DNA of 10,132 nt from an uncultured Moraxella sp. (GTDB lineage: Bacteria; Pseudomonadota; Gammaproteobacteria; Pseudomonadales; Moraxellaceae): assembly GCA_927911235.1 (NCBI GenBank), contig CAKMOY010000213.1, positions 1 through 10,132 on the forward strand, given 5' to 3'. Below, piece after piece: positions 1 to 6,551 of the stretch. Made by a program: the position numbers and the translations under genes. The number at the start of each line of letters is the position of its first letter. Within the stretch, counting starts at the first letter, position 1. The notes beneath the pieces were generated by a model that worked only from the letters and a program-made list of their open reading frames with translations, had not been told where the DNA came from and did no database searches.

Positions 1-58
1 TGCTTGATTCAAAAAGCCCACGTTTGATGCGTTTGCCTTGATAACTTGTGTGTTTTTG
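1..58. repeat. Left arm of a 58-bp inverted repeat (tnpB-derived)
   Basis: Positions 1-58 are the exact reverse complement of 169-226, with a 110-bp spacer (59-168). Both arms encode the same stretch of TnpB, including the motif YQGKRIKRGLFESS. The left arm is cut by the window edge, so the repeat is probably longer than 58 bp. Confidence 0.95.
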
Positions 59-172
59 TAATGGTTCATTATCCAAAAAGCTACATTTACTTGTATAACT
101 TTCTTCAGTAACAATCACATCAATGCCTTGTAATTTAGCTTTATACTGTACCATTTGTACCAATCTTGCAAA
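1..172 (-). pseudogene. tnpB: tnpB fragment (IS200/IS605-type RNA-guided nuclease), inverted copy
   Basis: Read on the minus strand, this stretch is open and encodes a mid-to-late piece of TnpB. It starts around FARLVQMVQYKAK, passes through IDVIVTEESYTSK, where the first Glu fits the RuvC-II catalytic residue, then SFLDNEPLQKH and YQGKRIKRGLFESS, and runs off the left edge. TnpB is the RNA-guided DNA nuclease of IS200/IS605-family elements. Upstream (rightward) the homology stops abruptly at about 170, where the sequence switches into the opposite-facing copy, so the N-terminal half with the RuvC-I Asp is missing. The visible part has a single Cys rather than the CxxC pairs of a zinc ribbon, as in the TnpB subgroup with the YxGKRIKRGLF insertion. 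It cannot be functional as seen. Confidence 0.8.
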
Positions 173-360
173 AACACACAAGTTATCAAGGCAAACGCAT
201 CAAACGTGGGCTTTTTGAATCAAGCAATAACACACTTATCAATGCTGATGTCAATGGTGCTTACAATATTTTAAGAAAAGTAATTGGGAAGTTTGATTAC
301 GACCCAATAGTGGTGTGTAGTACGCCTAAGATGATTAACCCTTTAAAGGCTAATCCTTGA
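166..360 (+). pseudogene. tnpB: tnpB 3' fragment (C-terminal 64 codons)
   Basis: This open frame begins at an internal TTG and encodes only the C-terminus of TnpB. It contains YQGKRIKRGLFESS, then NTLINADVNGAYNILRKV, in which the Asp fits the RuvC-III catalytic residue, and a tail ending in PLKANP. Full TnpB proteins are roughly 350-450 residues, so over three quarters is absent. At the 5' side the sequence joins an inverted piece of the same gene at about 166-172, where CAAAA is shared by both partners. There is no ribosome binding site before the TTG. It should be annotated as a transposase remnant and not as a 64-residue hypothetical protein. Confidence 0.85.
169..226. repeat. Right arm of the 58-bp inverted repeat
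   Basis: This is the perfect partner of 1-58 in opposite orientation. It lies inside the plus-strand tnpB fragment and continues without a break into the rest of the tnpB 3' end, which suggests that the left copy also continues beyond the window. Confidence 0.95.
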
Positions 361-430
361 ACTTAAATTTCCGTATTTTTCCGTGGAATTTGGAACTATT
401 AAAATTAAAAAAAACAAAAATTGGTAATTT
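361..430. other. Possible right end of the IS200/IS605 remnant
   Basis: Immediately after the tnpB stop comes an AT-rich stretch with an imperfect stem (365-372 against 385-391, one bulged T) and the 7-mer TTTCCGT repeated at 368-374 and 378-384. IS200/IS605 elements end in subterminal hairpins, and the guide (omega) RNA scaffold lies at the 3' end of tnpB, so this is where it would be. The exact element end cannot be fixed from one copy. Confidence 0.3.
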
Positions 431-528
431 TGTAAAAAATCATGTAGAAAATAATTTGGCATAGTGATTGTAACCCAAATTTTGTGATAAACTAACCCAA
501 CAAAATTTTTAACAAAAAAGGTGTTGTT

Positions 529-1431
529 ATGACAACCATGCAAGAAATCCAACAAAAACTTCAAGGTTCAATGACCGCATTGGTAACGCCAATGCACAGC
601 GATGGCGAAGTGGATTGGCAATCGTTGGCAAATTTGATTGATTGGCAGATTGAACAAGGCACAGATGTCTTAGTTACAGTCGGCACGACAGGCGAATCGG
701 CAACTTTGTCCATGCAAGAACACGCCGATGTAATGGCGTTTTCGGTAAAACAAGTCAATGGTCGTATTCCTGTGATTGCAGGGACTGGGGCGAATAGTAC
801 GGTAGAAGCCATTGAGCTGACCGAATATGCCAAAAAAGCTGGGGCAGATGCGGTGCTACTGGTCGCACCTTATTATAACAAACCAACCCAAGAAGGCTTA
901 TACCAACATTATAAAGCGATTGCCGAAGCGGTGGATATTGCTCAAGTTTTGTATAATGTTCCGGGGCGAACGGTAGTAGATATTCAACAAGCAACCGTTG
1001 AGCGTTTGGCGGATATTGACAACATCATCGCTATCAAAGATGCGACAGGTGATGTCGCTCGTGGGGCAAGATTGATTGAAGCGTTAAACGGTCGTATGAG
1101 CGTGCTATCAGGTGATGATGCCACAGCGATTGAGCTGATGAAATATGGAGCAAAAGGCAATATTTCGGTTACGGCAAATGTCGCCCCAAAAGCGATGAGC
1201 CAAATTTTTAACCATGCATTAAAAGGCGAATTTGAACAAGCGGTTGCCCTAAATCAAGGCATTGCACATTTGCACCAAGATTTATTTATTGAACCAAGCC
1301 CAATTCCTGTCAAATATGCGTTGCACAAAATGGGACGTATTGAGCAAGGTATTCGCCTGCCTTTGACTTGGCTCGCAAGCCAGTATCAACCAACGATTGA
1401 TGACGCATTGGCAAAAGCAAATTTGTTATAA
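529..1431 (+). CDS. dapA: 4-hydroxy-tetrahydrodipicolinate synthase
   Basis: DapA condenses pyruvate with aspartate semialdehyde, the first committed step to diaminopimelate and lysine, in the cytoplasm. The 300-residue TIM-barrel protein has all family hallmarks: GTTGESATL at 52-60 (Thr53/Thr54 of the proton relay), the APYYNKPTQEGLY segment (Tyr116), LYNVPGRT with Tyr142 and the carboxylate-binding Arg147, and IIAIKDATGD with the Schiff-base Lys170. These sit nine residues later than in the E. coli enzyme because of a longer N-terminus. The ATG at 529 follows AAAAAAGGTG; a second in-frame ATG at 538 (MQEIQQ) is possible and nearer the usual length. The gene heads a probable operon with the next two genes, with no terminator in the 35-nt gap. 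Upstream, only weak promoter-like sequences are visible, for example a TG-extended GATAAA at 483-491. Confidence 0.96.
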   Translation: MTTMQEIQQKLQGSMTALVTPMHSDGEVDWQSLANLIDWQIEQGTDVLVTVGTTGESATLSMQEHADVMAFSVKQVNGRIPVIAGTGANSTVEAIELTEYAKKAGADAVLLVAPYYNKPTQEGLYQHYKAIAEAVDIAQVLYNVPGRTVVDIQQATVERLADIDNIIAIKDATGDVARGARLIEALNGRMSVLSGDDATAIELMKYGAKGNISVTANVAPKAMSQIFNHALKGEFEQAVALNQGIAHLHQDLFIEPSPIPVKYALHKMGRIEQGIRLPLTWLASQYQPTIDDALAKANLL

Positions 1432-1466
1432 ATTTTACCCTATCATATAACCTTAAGTGATAAATT

Positions 1467-1742
1467 ATGAAAATTTCAAAAAAAATCGTCATGTTAATTA
1501 CCCCAGTCCTTGCGGTATCGTGGTTGACAGGGTGTTCAACCTTTCGCAATAACGTTGGCGACAATTCGCTGGATTATCAGCAAGCGACCGCCTTACCGCC
1601 TGTGCAATTACCTGTAGATTCCCAAGCCAGAGCCTTTGTACCACTGTATCAAGTACCCCAAGTTGGACAAAATACTTTGACTTTAGAAAATGAAAAAGGC
1701 AAACGTTTTGAACTGCCAAAACCGATTGCAACCAAGCAATAA
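1467..1742 (+). CDS. bamC: Short BamC/NlpB-like lipoprotein (N-terminal lasso only)
   Basis: This is a 91-residue lipoprotein with a lipid-attachment box LTGC ending at Cys23 after a basic and hydrophobic signal (MKISKK then a hydrophobic stretch). BamC is an accessory lipoprotein of the BAM outer-membrane assembly complex, and its unstructured N-terminus wraps around BamD. The mature part here has the lasso character: NSLDYQQATALPPVQLP, then VPLYQVPQV and a Lys/Glu-rich end. The position between dapA and purC is the same as bamC in E. coli. E. coli BamC is about 344 residues with two helix-grip domains; both are missing here. The stop lies only 65 nt before purC, so there is no room for a frameshifted remainder. 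BamC identity rests on synteny plus lasso-like sequence; it could also be an unrelated small lipoprotein. Confidence 0.7.
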   Translation: MKISKKIVMLITPVLAVSWLTGCSTFRNNVGDNSLDYQQATALPPVQLPVDSQARAFVPLYQVPQVGQNTLTLENEKGKRFELPKPIATKQ

Positions 1743-1807
1743 TTTTTGCAAAATTTTTCATGATTTTAAAAATAACTGTTAAAAAACAACTGTAAGGAAA
1801 ATTCCTG

Positions 1808-2523
1808 ATGCAAAAAAAAGAACTGCTCTACAAAGGCAAAGCCAAATCTGTGTACGAAACAGAAAATCCTGATTACCTTATTATGCACTTTCGTGATGAC
1901 ACGTCAGCATTTAACGGTGAGCGTATTGAACAGCTTGACCGCAAAGGCAAGGTGAACAACCGTTTTAATGCGTTTATCATGCAAAAATTAAGCGAAGCAG
2001 GCATTGAAACGCATTTTGAACAACAACTGACCGAAGAAGATGTGTTGGTGAAACGTTTAAAAATGATTCCTGTGGAATGTGTGGTACGTAACTATGCGGC
2101 AGGCAGTATCGTTCGCCGTTTGGGTTTGACCGAAGGGCAAGCCCTCAATCCACCAACGTTTGAGCTGTTTTTTAAAGATGACGGTTTGGGCGACCCATTG
2201 GTAATGAGTCTTTGGCGATTTCATTGGGCTGGGCAACGCAAGCACAGCTTGATGAAATGAAAAAATTAACCTATCAAGTCAATGACGTGTTGTCAAAAAT
2301 GTTTGATGAAGGCGGTTTGATGTTGGTTGATTTTAAATTGGAATTTGGTGTGTTCAAAGACCGTATCGTATTGGGTGATGAATTTTCGCCAGATGGTTGC
2401 CGTGTGTGGGACAAAGAAACCAAGAAAAAACTGGACAAAGACCGTTTTCGTCAAAGTCTTGGCGATGTGATTGAAGGCTATGAAGAAGTCGCTCGCCGTA
2501 TTGGTGTGCCAATGGCGGACTAA
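1808..2523 (+). pseudogene. purC: SAICAR synthetase, frameshifted by one missing base
   Basis: PurC joins CAIR and aspartate with ATP to give SAICAR in purine biosynthesis. The first frame (1808-2260) carries [26 protein letters not shown] and VRNYAAGS (93-100) and is correct to about Val132. It then runs into nonsense beginning MSLWRF. The remainder lies in another frame up to 2523 and includes [33 protein letters not shown] and [20 protein letters not shown]. Restoring one A in GTAATGAG at 2201-2208 gives GTA AAT GAG (V-N-E) and a continuous protein of 238 residues, the normal family length. The start has AAGGAAAATTCCTG before the ATG. This is either a real loss-of-function mutation, predicting purine auxotrophy, or a sequencing error. 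No slippery motif supports programmed recoding. Confidence 0.93.
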
Positions 2524-2550
2524 TGTTGTCTTGATTTTTCTTGCTGTTTA

Positions 2551-2579
2551 AAAAACTGGGTTATCGCCCAGTTTTTTTG
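2551..2579 (+). terminator. Rho-independent terminator after purC
   Basis: The stem AAACTGGG (2553-2560) pairs with CCCAGTTT (2567-2574) across a TTATCG loop and is followed by a run of T to 2578. It lies 30 nt after the purC stop and closes the dapA-bamC-purC unit. Confidence 0.9.
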
Positions 2580-2628
2580 TTTTGGATAAAAATTTTGGAA
2601 TTTTCGCTACATTTTTCACATACATTCA

Positions 2629-2637
2629 TGTTACACT
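2629..2637 (+). promoter_or_regulatory. Candidate extended -10 promoter for glyA
   Basis: TGTTACACT matches an extended -10 (TGn followed by TACACT), about 50 nt before the glyA ATG. No good -35 hexamer is placed at the usual spacing, so this is a weak call supported mainly by the terminator just upstream, which means glyA needs its own promoter. Confidence 0.35.
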
Positions 2638-2687
2638 AAGCACATTATTTTTTATCCAAATTTTTAGCCCTATCAAGGAAAATTTTT

Positions 2688-3965
2688 ATGTTTAAAAATA
2701 TATCAATCCACGAATTTGACCCAGAATTAGCCAAAGCGATGGACGGCGAAACCGCTCGTCAAGAATCACACATTGAGCTAATCGCTTCAGAAAACTACTG
2801 CTCACAAGCGGTCATGGAAGCACAAGGCTCGGACTTAACCAACAAATATGCTGAAGGCTATCCTGGTAAACGCTATTACGGTGGCTGTGAATATGTGGAC
2901 GTGGTGGAACAATTGGCGATTGACCGTGCCAAAGAATTATTCGGTGCAGACTATGTCAACGTACAGCCCCACGCAGGTAGCCAAGCCAACAGTGCGGTAT
3001 TTTTGGCATTGCTTGAGCCTAACGACACCGTACTTGGCATGAGCCTTGCCGATGGAGGACACTTGACACATGGTGCGTCTGTGAACTTTTCAGGTCGTAA
3101 CTACAACGCTGTACAATATGGCTTGAACAAAGAAACAGGCTTGATTGACTATGACGAAGTAGAACGCCTTGCCAAAGAACACAAACCAAAAATGATTATC
3201 GCAGGTTTTTCAGCCTATAGCCAAGTGGTTGATTGGCAAAAATTCCGTGAAATCGCCGACAGCGTGGGTGCGTACTTGTTTGTAGATATGGCACACGTGG
3301 CAGGTCTTGTCGCTGCAGGCGTGTACCCAAGCCCAGTGCAAATCGCAGACGTAACCACCACCACCACACACAAAACTTTGCGTGGTCCACGTTCAGGTTT
3401 GATTTTGGCAAAAGCCAATCCAGAAATTGAGAAAAAATTAAACTCAGCGGTTTTCCCTGGTAATCAAGGCGGTCCTTTAATGCACGCCATCGCCGCCAAA
3501 GCGATTTGTTTTAAAGAAGCCCTAAGCGATGACTACAAAGCCTATCAACAACAAGTCGTCAAAAACGCCAAAGCGATGGCAGAAGTCATCATCAATCGTG
3601 GCTATGATATCGTGTCAGGCGGTACAGAAAACCACTTGATGTTAATCAGCTTGATTAAACAAGAAATCACAGGCAAAGAAGCAGACAAATGGTTAGGTGA
3701 TGCCTACATCACCGTGAACAAAAATGCCGTGCCAAACGACCCAAAATCACCGTTTGTAACGTCAGGCGTGCGTATCGGTACACCAGCGGTAACAACTCGT
3801 GGCTTTAAAGAAGAGCAAGTTAAAGAGTTGGCAAGTTGGATTTGTGATATTTTGGACAGCCGTGGCGATGAAAAAGTAATTGGCGAAGTCCGTGAAAAAG
3901 TCAAAGCCGTGTGTGCAAAATTCCCAGTTTATGAAAAAATGCCAAATAAATTAACATTAAACTGA
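2688..3965 (+). CDS. glyA: Serine hydroxymethyltransferase
   Basis: GlyA is the PLP enzyme that interconverts serine and glycine with tetrahydrofolate, the main cytoplasmic source of one-carbon units for purines, thymidylate and methionine. The 425-residue product is slightly longer than the E. coli enzyme. It shows LIASENYCS (31-39), [14 protein letters not shown] (53-66), QPHAGSQAN (93-101), the cofactor-binding [10 protein letters not shown] (Asp200), and [15 protein letters not shown] with the PLP Schiff-base Lys229. [11 protein letters not shown] (256-266) and a C-terminal [12 protein letters not shown] motif complete the family pattern. The ATG at 2688 follows CAAGGAAAATTTTT. The gene is flanked by terminators on both sides, so it is transcribed alone. 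It supplies one-carbon units to the purine pathway of the upstream purC, but nothing here shows shared regulation. Confidence 0.97.
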   Translation: MFKNISIHEFDPELAKAMDGETARQESHIELIASENYCSQAVMEAQGSDLTNKYAEGYPGKRYYGGCEYVDVVEQLAIDRAKELFGADYVNVQPHAGSQANSAVFLALLEPNDTVLGMSLADGGHLTHGASVNFSGRNYNAVQYGLNKETGLIDYDEVERLAKEHKPKMIIAGFSAYSQVVDWQKFREIADSVGAYLFVDMAHVAGLVAAGVYPSPVQIADVTTTTTHKTLRGPRSGLILAKANPEIEKKLNSAVFPGNQGGPLMHAIAAKAICFKEALSDDYKAYQQQVVKNAKAMAEVIINRGYDIVSGGTENHLMLISLIKQEITGKEADKWLGDAYITVNKNAVPNDPKSPFVTSGVRIGTPAVTTRGFKEEQVKELASWICDILDSRGDEKVIGEVREKVKAVCAKFPVYEKMPNKLTLN

Positions 3966-3967
3966 TG

Positions 3968-4004
3968 AAAAAAGGCTAAAATTATTTGAATTTTAGCCTT
4001 TTTT
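3968..4004. terminator. Strong terminator after glyA
   Basis: A perfect 16-bp stem (3968-3983 with 3989-4004) around the loop ATTTG starts with six A and ends with six T. Its symmetry would allow termination on both strands; here both neighbours are plus-strand genes, so it serves glyA. Confidence 0.92.
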
Positions 4005-4046
4005 ATCGCAAAAATTTACAAAATTGTCTTATTCTTAAAATAAAAC

Positions 4047-4075
4047 TTGACAATTTTTTTAAAACCCTTTATAAG
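4047..4075 (+). promoter_or_regulatory. Near-consensus sigma70 promoter
   Basis: TTGACA (4047-4052) is followed, after exactly 17 nt, by TATAAG (4070-4075), giving a perfect -35 and a five-of-six -10. Transcription would start near 4082, leaving a leader of about 48 nt before the ATG at 4130. This is the best promoter in the window and drives the acidic gene and UPF0149 gene downstream. Confidence 0.75.
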
Positions 4076-4129
4076 GCTGTTTTATTTTTATCATTTTTTT
4101 CACCCATTTAAATAATAACAGGAGCTGAC

Positions 4130-4417
4130 ATGGCTGACACCGATATTGATGATAGCTTTGAAGATGATAATTTTGATGATGACGAAGATGCACGCCTTGC
4201 CGATGATGATGTAACGGCTCGTGGGCGTGGTAACAGCCTAGAAAAACGCCTTTTGATTGACAATTTTTTGGCGGAAAAACGTTTGGAGCGTTCATTAAAA
4301 GACAGTTTTGATGACGATTTGGACAGATTAGATGATTTAGATGATGTGACGATTTTTAAATGTGTATCAAGATATAAAATACACATCATCACCACAAGGA
4401 TAATACATGAACTTTGA
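4130..4417 (+). CDS. Small acidic protein, PA3496-like
   Basis: The first 72 residues are strongly acidic (SFEDDNFDDDEDARLADDD at 9-27, then DSFDDDLDRLDDLDD at 58-72) around one basic, probably helical segment, LEKRLLIDNFLAEKRLERSL (37-56). That pattern of acidic start, arginine-rich helix and acidic end fits the PA3496 family, named as putative envelope integrity proteins; the role is not well established. AGGAGC lies just before the ATG. The last 23 residues (VTIFKCVSRYKIHIITTRIIHEL region) are basic and hydrophobic, do not fit the rest, and overlap the next gene by 11 nt. One additional base near 4347 would instead end the protein in VDDF and a stop at 4357-4359, so the native C-terminus may be frameshifted. 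Family assignment is from composition and arrangement only. Confidence 0.6.
   Translation: MADTDIDDSFEDDNFDDDEDARLADDDVTARGRGNSLEKRLLIDNFLAEKRLERSLKDSFDDDLDRLDDLDDVTIFKCVSRYKIHIITTRIIHEL
4340..4390 (+). other. Two mutually exclusive hairpins before the UPF0149 gene
   Basis: The 3' arm ATACACATCATC (4379-4390) can pair with ATGTGTAT (4360-4367) or, through CACATCATC, with GATGATGTG (4340-4348), but not with both at once. It ends 16 nt before the UPF0149 start and could influence ribosome access or mRNA processing between the two genes. No T-run follows, so it is not a terminator. Confidence 0.4.
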
Positions 4418-4946
4418 TGATTTAATTGATTTTTTAGACAGTGAAGATAACCAGTTTGGCTTATCAAGCCTTGCGACACATGGTTTTTTGACCGCATCAG
4501 TGGTCGCAAAATCGTTAAAAAACTGGCAATCGCTATTGTTTGAAGGCAACGAAAAACAAGTCAATCCTGCCATTTTACAAGCAATCAGCGAATGGCGAAA
4601 CGAGCTACAAGCCACTTTGCAAGATGAAAAAGCCATTGAACTGCCTTTTGATATTGAAGATACCGATTACAGCGACATTGAGCAATCGGACGTGGGCGAG
4701 TGGTCGGTGGGCTTTGTTGATGCGATGTACGCAAGCGATGACGAAGCGGACGACTGGTTTGCCGATAGCAATACCGAAGAAGATGTGGCAATGCTGACCT
4801 TACCGATGGTGCTGTTTAGCGGTATTGACGAAGAAGAAGCCGATATGAAAGAGCTAATGGATGACCCAAGCACGATGTCGCAAATGGCAGAAGCGATTGA
4901 AAAAAATGTCGTTGAGCTGTTTTTATTGTTTCACACCAATGATTAA
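4407..4946 (+). CDS. UPF0149 (YecA/YgfB) family protein
   Basis: This 179-residue, very acidic soluble protein has the arrangement of the YecA/YgfB family: an N-terminal acidic lead, ATHGFLTA (23-30, the family's LHGFL-type motif), W40, a central EWSVGFVDAM (98-107), W117, and LTLPMVLFSGID (131-141). It ends in a helical segment, AIEKNVVELFLLFHTND. Members are all-helical proteins without a settled general function; some carry a C-terminal zinc-binding SEC-C motif, which is absent here. The ATG at 4407 follows CAAGGATAATAC and is probably co-transcribed with the preceding acidic gene. No enzymatic motif is visible. The family call is from motif pattern, not a search. Confidence 0.8.
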   Translation: MNFDDLIDFLDSEDNQFGLSSLATHGFLTASVVAKSLKNWQSLLFEGNEKQVNPAILQAISEWRNELQATLQDEKAIELPFDIEDTDYSDIEQSDVGEWSVGFVDAMYASDDEADDWFADSNTEEDVAMLTLPMVLFSGIDEEEADMKELMDDPSTMSQMAEAIEKNVVELFLLFHTND

Positions 4947-4984
4947 TTGACAAATTTTGTTGATAAAAACCGTAAAGGTAAACC

Positions 4985-5365
4985 ATGAAAATTTATGTAT
5001 CGCTGTTGCTGAGTACCCTGATGCTAACCGCTTGTAGCCAAAAAAATCTTTCACAAAGCCCCATCATCGGTGGCGACACAGATGCACACGGTTGCCTTGC
5101 GTCCGCAGGTCAGCAGTATTCTTTTGTCAAACAAGCGTGCGTCCAAGTCTTTGACGTAGCAGATATCAAACTTGACGACCCCATGAACGACACGCTTGCG
5201 GTGTATGCGATTTTGTCAGATGATAGAATGCAAGCCGAACTGTTTTGGGCAAGTCATGGCGGTGATAAGTCAATTTTGATGGACGTGGTAAAAGGTGGCT
5301 ATGTGTCAAAAGATGGCAAAATCCGCCTAATTCGCCAAAATAATCATTGGCAACTGCGTTACTAA
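4985..5365 (+). CDS. Small lipoprotein with a GGDxDxHGC domain
   Basis: The 126-residue product starts with a clear lipoprotein signal (MKIYVSLLLSTLMLTAC); Cys17 would be lipidated, and Ser-Gln follow it, so outer-membrane sorting is likely. The mature domain begins with IGGDTDAHGCLASAG (28-42), contains two further Cys (37 and 52) that could form a periplasmic disulfide, then a short beta-rich region with AELFWAS, VVKGGYVS and a C-terminal RLIRQNNHWQLRY. The pattern resembles small envelope proteins with a GGDxDxHGCxxSAG motif, but I cannot assign a function. GTAAAGGTAAACC precedes the ATG. It follows the UPF0149 gene by 38 nt with no terminator between; an isolated TTGACA at 4947-4952 has no matching -10. 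Confidence 0.75.
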   Translation: MKIYVSLLLSTLMLTACSQKNLSQSPIIGGDTDAHGCLASAGQQYSFVKQACVQVFDVADIKLDDPMNDTLAVYAILSDDRMQAELFWASHGGDKSILMDVVKGGYVSKDGKIRLIRQNNHWQLRY

Positions 5366-5392
5366 TTTACGTTATCATTGATTTTATCAAAG

Positions 5393-5425
5393 CAAGGTAT
5401 ATCAAAAATATGCCTTGTTTTTTTT
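5393..5425 (+). terminator. Rho-independent terminator after the small lipoprotein gene
   Basis: CAAGGTATAT (5393-5402) pairs with ATATGCCTTG (5408-5417), including one G-T pair, around the loop CAAAA and is followed by eight T. It ends the transcription unit that begins at the promoter at 4047-4075. Confidence 0.9.
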
Positions 5426-5472
5426 AATCTATATTAAATCTAAAAAATACATCATAAAATTTTAGGAAACTA

Positions 5473-6288
5473 ATGAAAAATAATCCTTTAACACTCAAAC
5501 CTATTTTATCAACCAAACCTTATGAAGCCCAAACTTTGCCAAGTTTGTTTATTTCTCACGGTTCGCCAACGATTGCCATTGAGCAAAGCACTTATACCCA
5601 AACTTTACAAAAAATCGGTAAAAATCTACCAAAGCCACAAGTGATTATCATCATGTCCGCCCATTGGCAAAGCGAAACGTTACAGATTAATGCCAACCCT
5701 GTGCCTGCGACTTGGCATGATTTTGGCGGTTTTCCAGCCGAGTTGTATGAGTTAGATTATCCTGCCGATGGGCAAACACAGGTCGCTGAAAGTTTGGCAA
5801 CACAGTTAGCCGATAGGGGCGTGGCGGTGTCGCTAGATAGCGATAGACCGCTTGACCATGGGGTTTGGACGCCGTTGTTGCATATGTATCCGAATGCGGA
5901 CGTGCCGATTGTGCAGATTTCGTTGCCGTATTTTTTTGATGCGGTGGCGTGTTATCAGTTGGGGCAACTGCTTGCACCGTTACGCTCTGAGCAGGTGTTA
6001 ATCATGGGTTCTGGAAGTATTACCCATAATTTGCGACAGGTGCGTTTTGGTGATAAAGCGATTGAGCCAAACGCCCAAACCTTTAAAAACTGGGTGGTTG
6101 AGCAGTTGCGATACGATGTGAATGGTTTGTTTGATTGGCAAAATCATGCGTTGGCAAGCCACAATCACCCCACGCCAGAGCATTTTTTGCCATTGTTTTT
6201 TGCTCGTGGGGCAGGGGAGATGATGAGCGTGGTGCATGAAAGTTTTGCACATTATAGTTTGACGATGGATATTTATCGTTTTGATTAA
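5473..6288 (+). CDS. ygiD: Class III extradiol ring-cleavage dioxygenase, YgiD/4,5-DOPA type
   Basis: This 271-residue cytoplasmic enzyme belongs to the LigB-type extradiol dioxygenases; E. coli YgiD has DOPA 4,5-dioxygenase activity in vitro, but the natural substrate is unknown. The metal ligands are all recognisable: His29 in ISHGSP, His64 in MSAHW, His185 in GSGSITHN and His237 in HPTPEHFLPL. The conserved WHDFGGFP (81-88) and PLDHGVWTPL (126-135) are present. The ATG at 5473 follows TAGGAAACTA; the roughly 20 residues before TLPSLFISHG are an extension relative to E. coli. The codons in the second half end in G more often than in the flanking genes. The TAA stop is also the left target-site copy of the repeat element that follows, so the insertion just missed the gene. 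Confidence 0.9.
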   Translation: MKNNPLTLKPILSTKPYEAQTLPSLFISHGSPTIAIEQSTYTQTLQKIGKNLPKPQVIIIMSAHWQSETLQINANPVPATWHDFGGFPAELYELDYPADGQTQVAESLATQLADRGVAVSLDSDRPLDHGVWTPLLHMYPNADVPIVQISLPYFFDAVACYQLGQLLAPLRSEQVLIMGSGSITHNLRQVRFGDKAIEPNAQTFKNWVVEQLRYDVNGLFDWQNHALASHNHPTPEHFLPLFFARGAGEMMSVVHESFAHYSLTMDIYRFD

Positions 6289-6491
6289 GAACCTGTATTC
6301 ACAACATTCCGCATTAAAATCTTTATCAATATTTGATGAATATTTATTTGCTTTTGCATCAAAAATGGTTAAATCTTGTTTTTCTTCGTCAAAAACTTGT
6401 CTGATAGAATAACTATCAGCCTGCGTTTTTTCCTTGAAAAACGTGCGATTTCTCTCATTTTTGATTGCAAAAAAGTTATGAATACAGGTTC
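6289..6491. mobile_element. 203-bp MITE-like element with terminal inverted repeats
   Basis: The element begins GAACCTGTATTCACAAC and ends, in reverse complement, GAACCTGTATTCATAAC: 17-bp terminal inverted repeats with one mismatch. TAA flanks it on both sides (6286-6288 and 6492-6494), consistent with a 3-bp target duplication. The left TAA is the stop codon of the dioxygenase gene. Internal hairpins include CTGATAG-AATAA-CTATCAG near 6402-6420 and CGTTTTT...AAAAACG (6424-6443). There is no transposase gene; one minus-strand frame is open across all 67 codons but has no ATG. Size, ends and duplication fit a MITE moved by a transposase elsewhere in the genome; the parent IS family cannot be named from here. 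Confidence 0.8.
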
Positions 6492-6551
6492 TAAATGTTT
6501 TTTATGGCTTTTGTAAAAAAATGGACACAATGATATTTATGCTTAAAAATA

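Noticed and set aside
2195..2260. Programmed frameshift in purC
   Set aside because: No slippery heptamer, internal Shine-Dalgarno or stop codon at the shift point, and PurC is not known for recoding; a simple deletion explains it better.
4947..4975. TTGACA at 4947-4952 as a promoter for the small lipoprotein gene
   Set aside because: No -10-like hexamer sits 16-18 nt downstream, so it is left as an isolated match.
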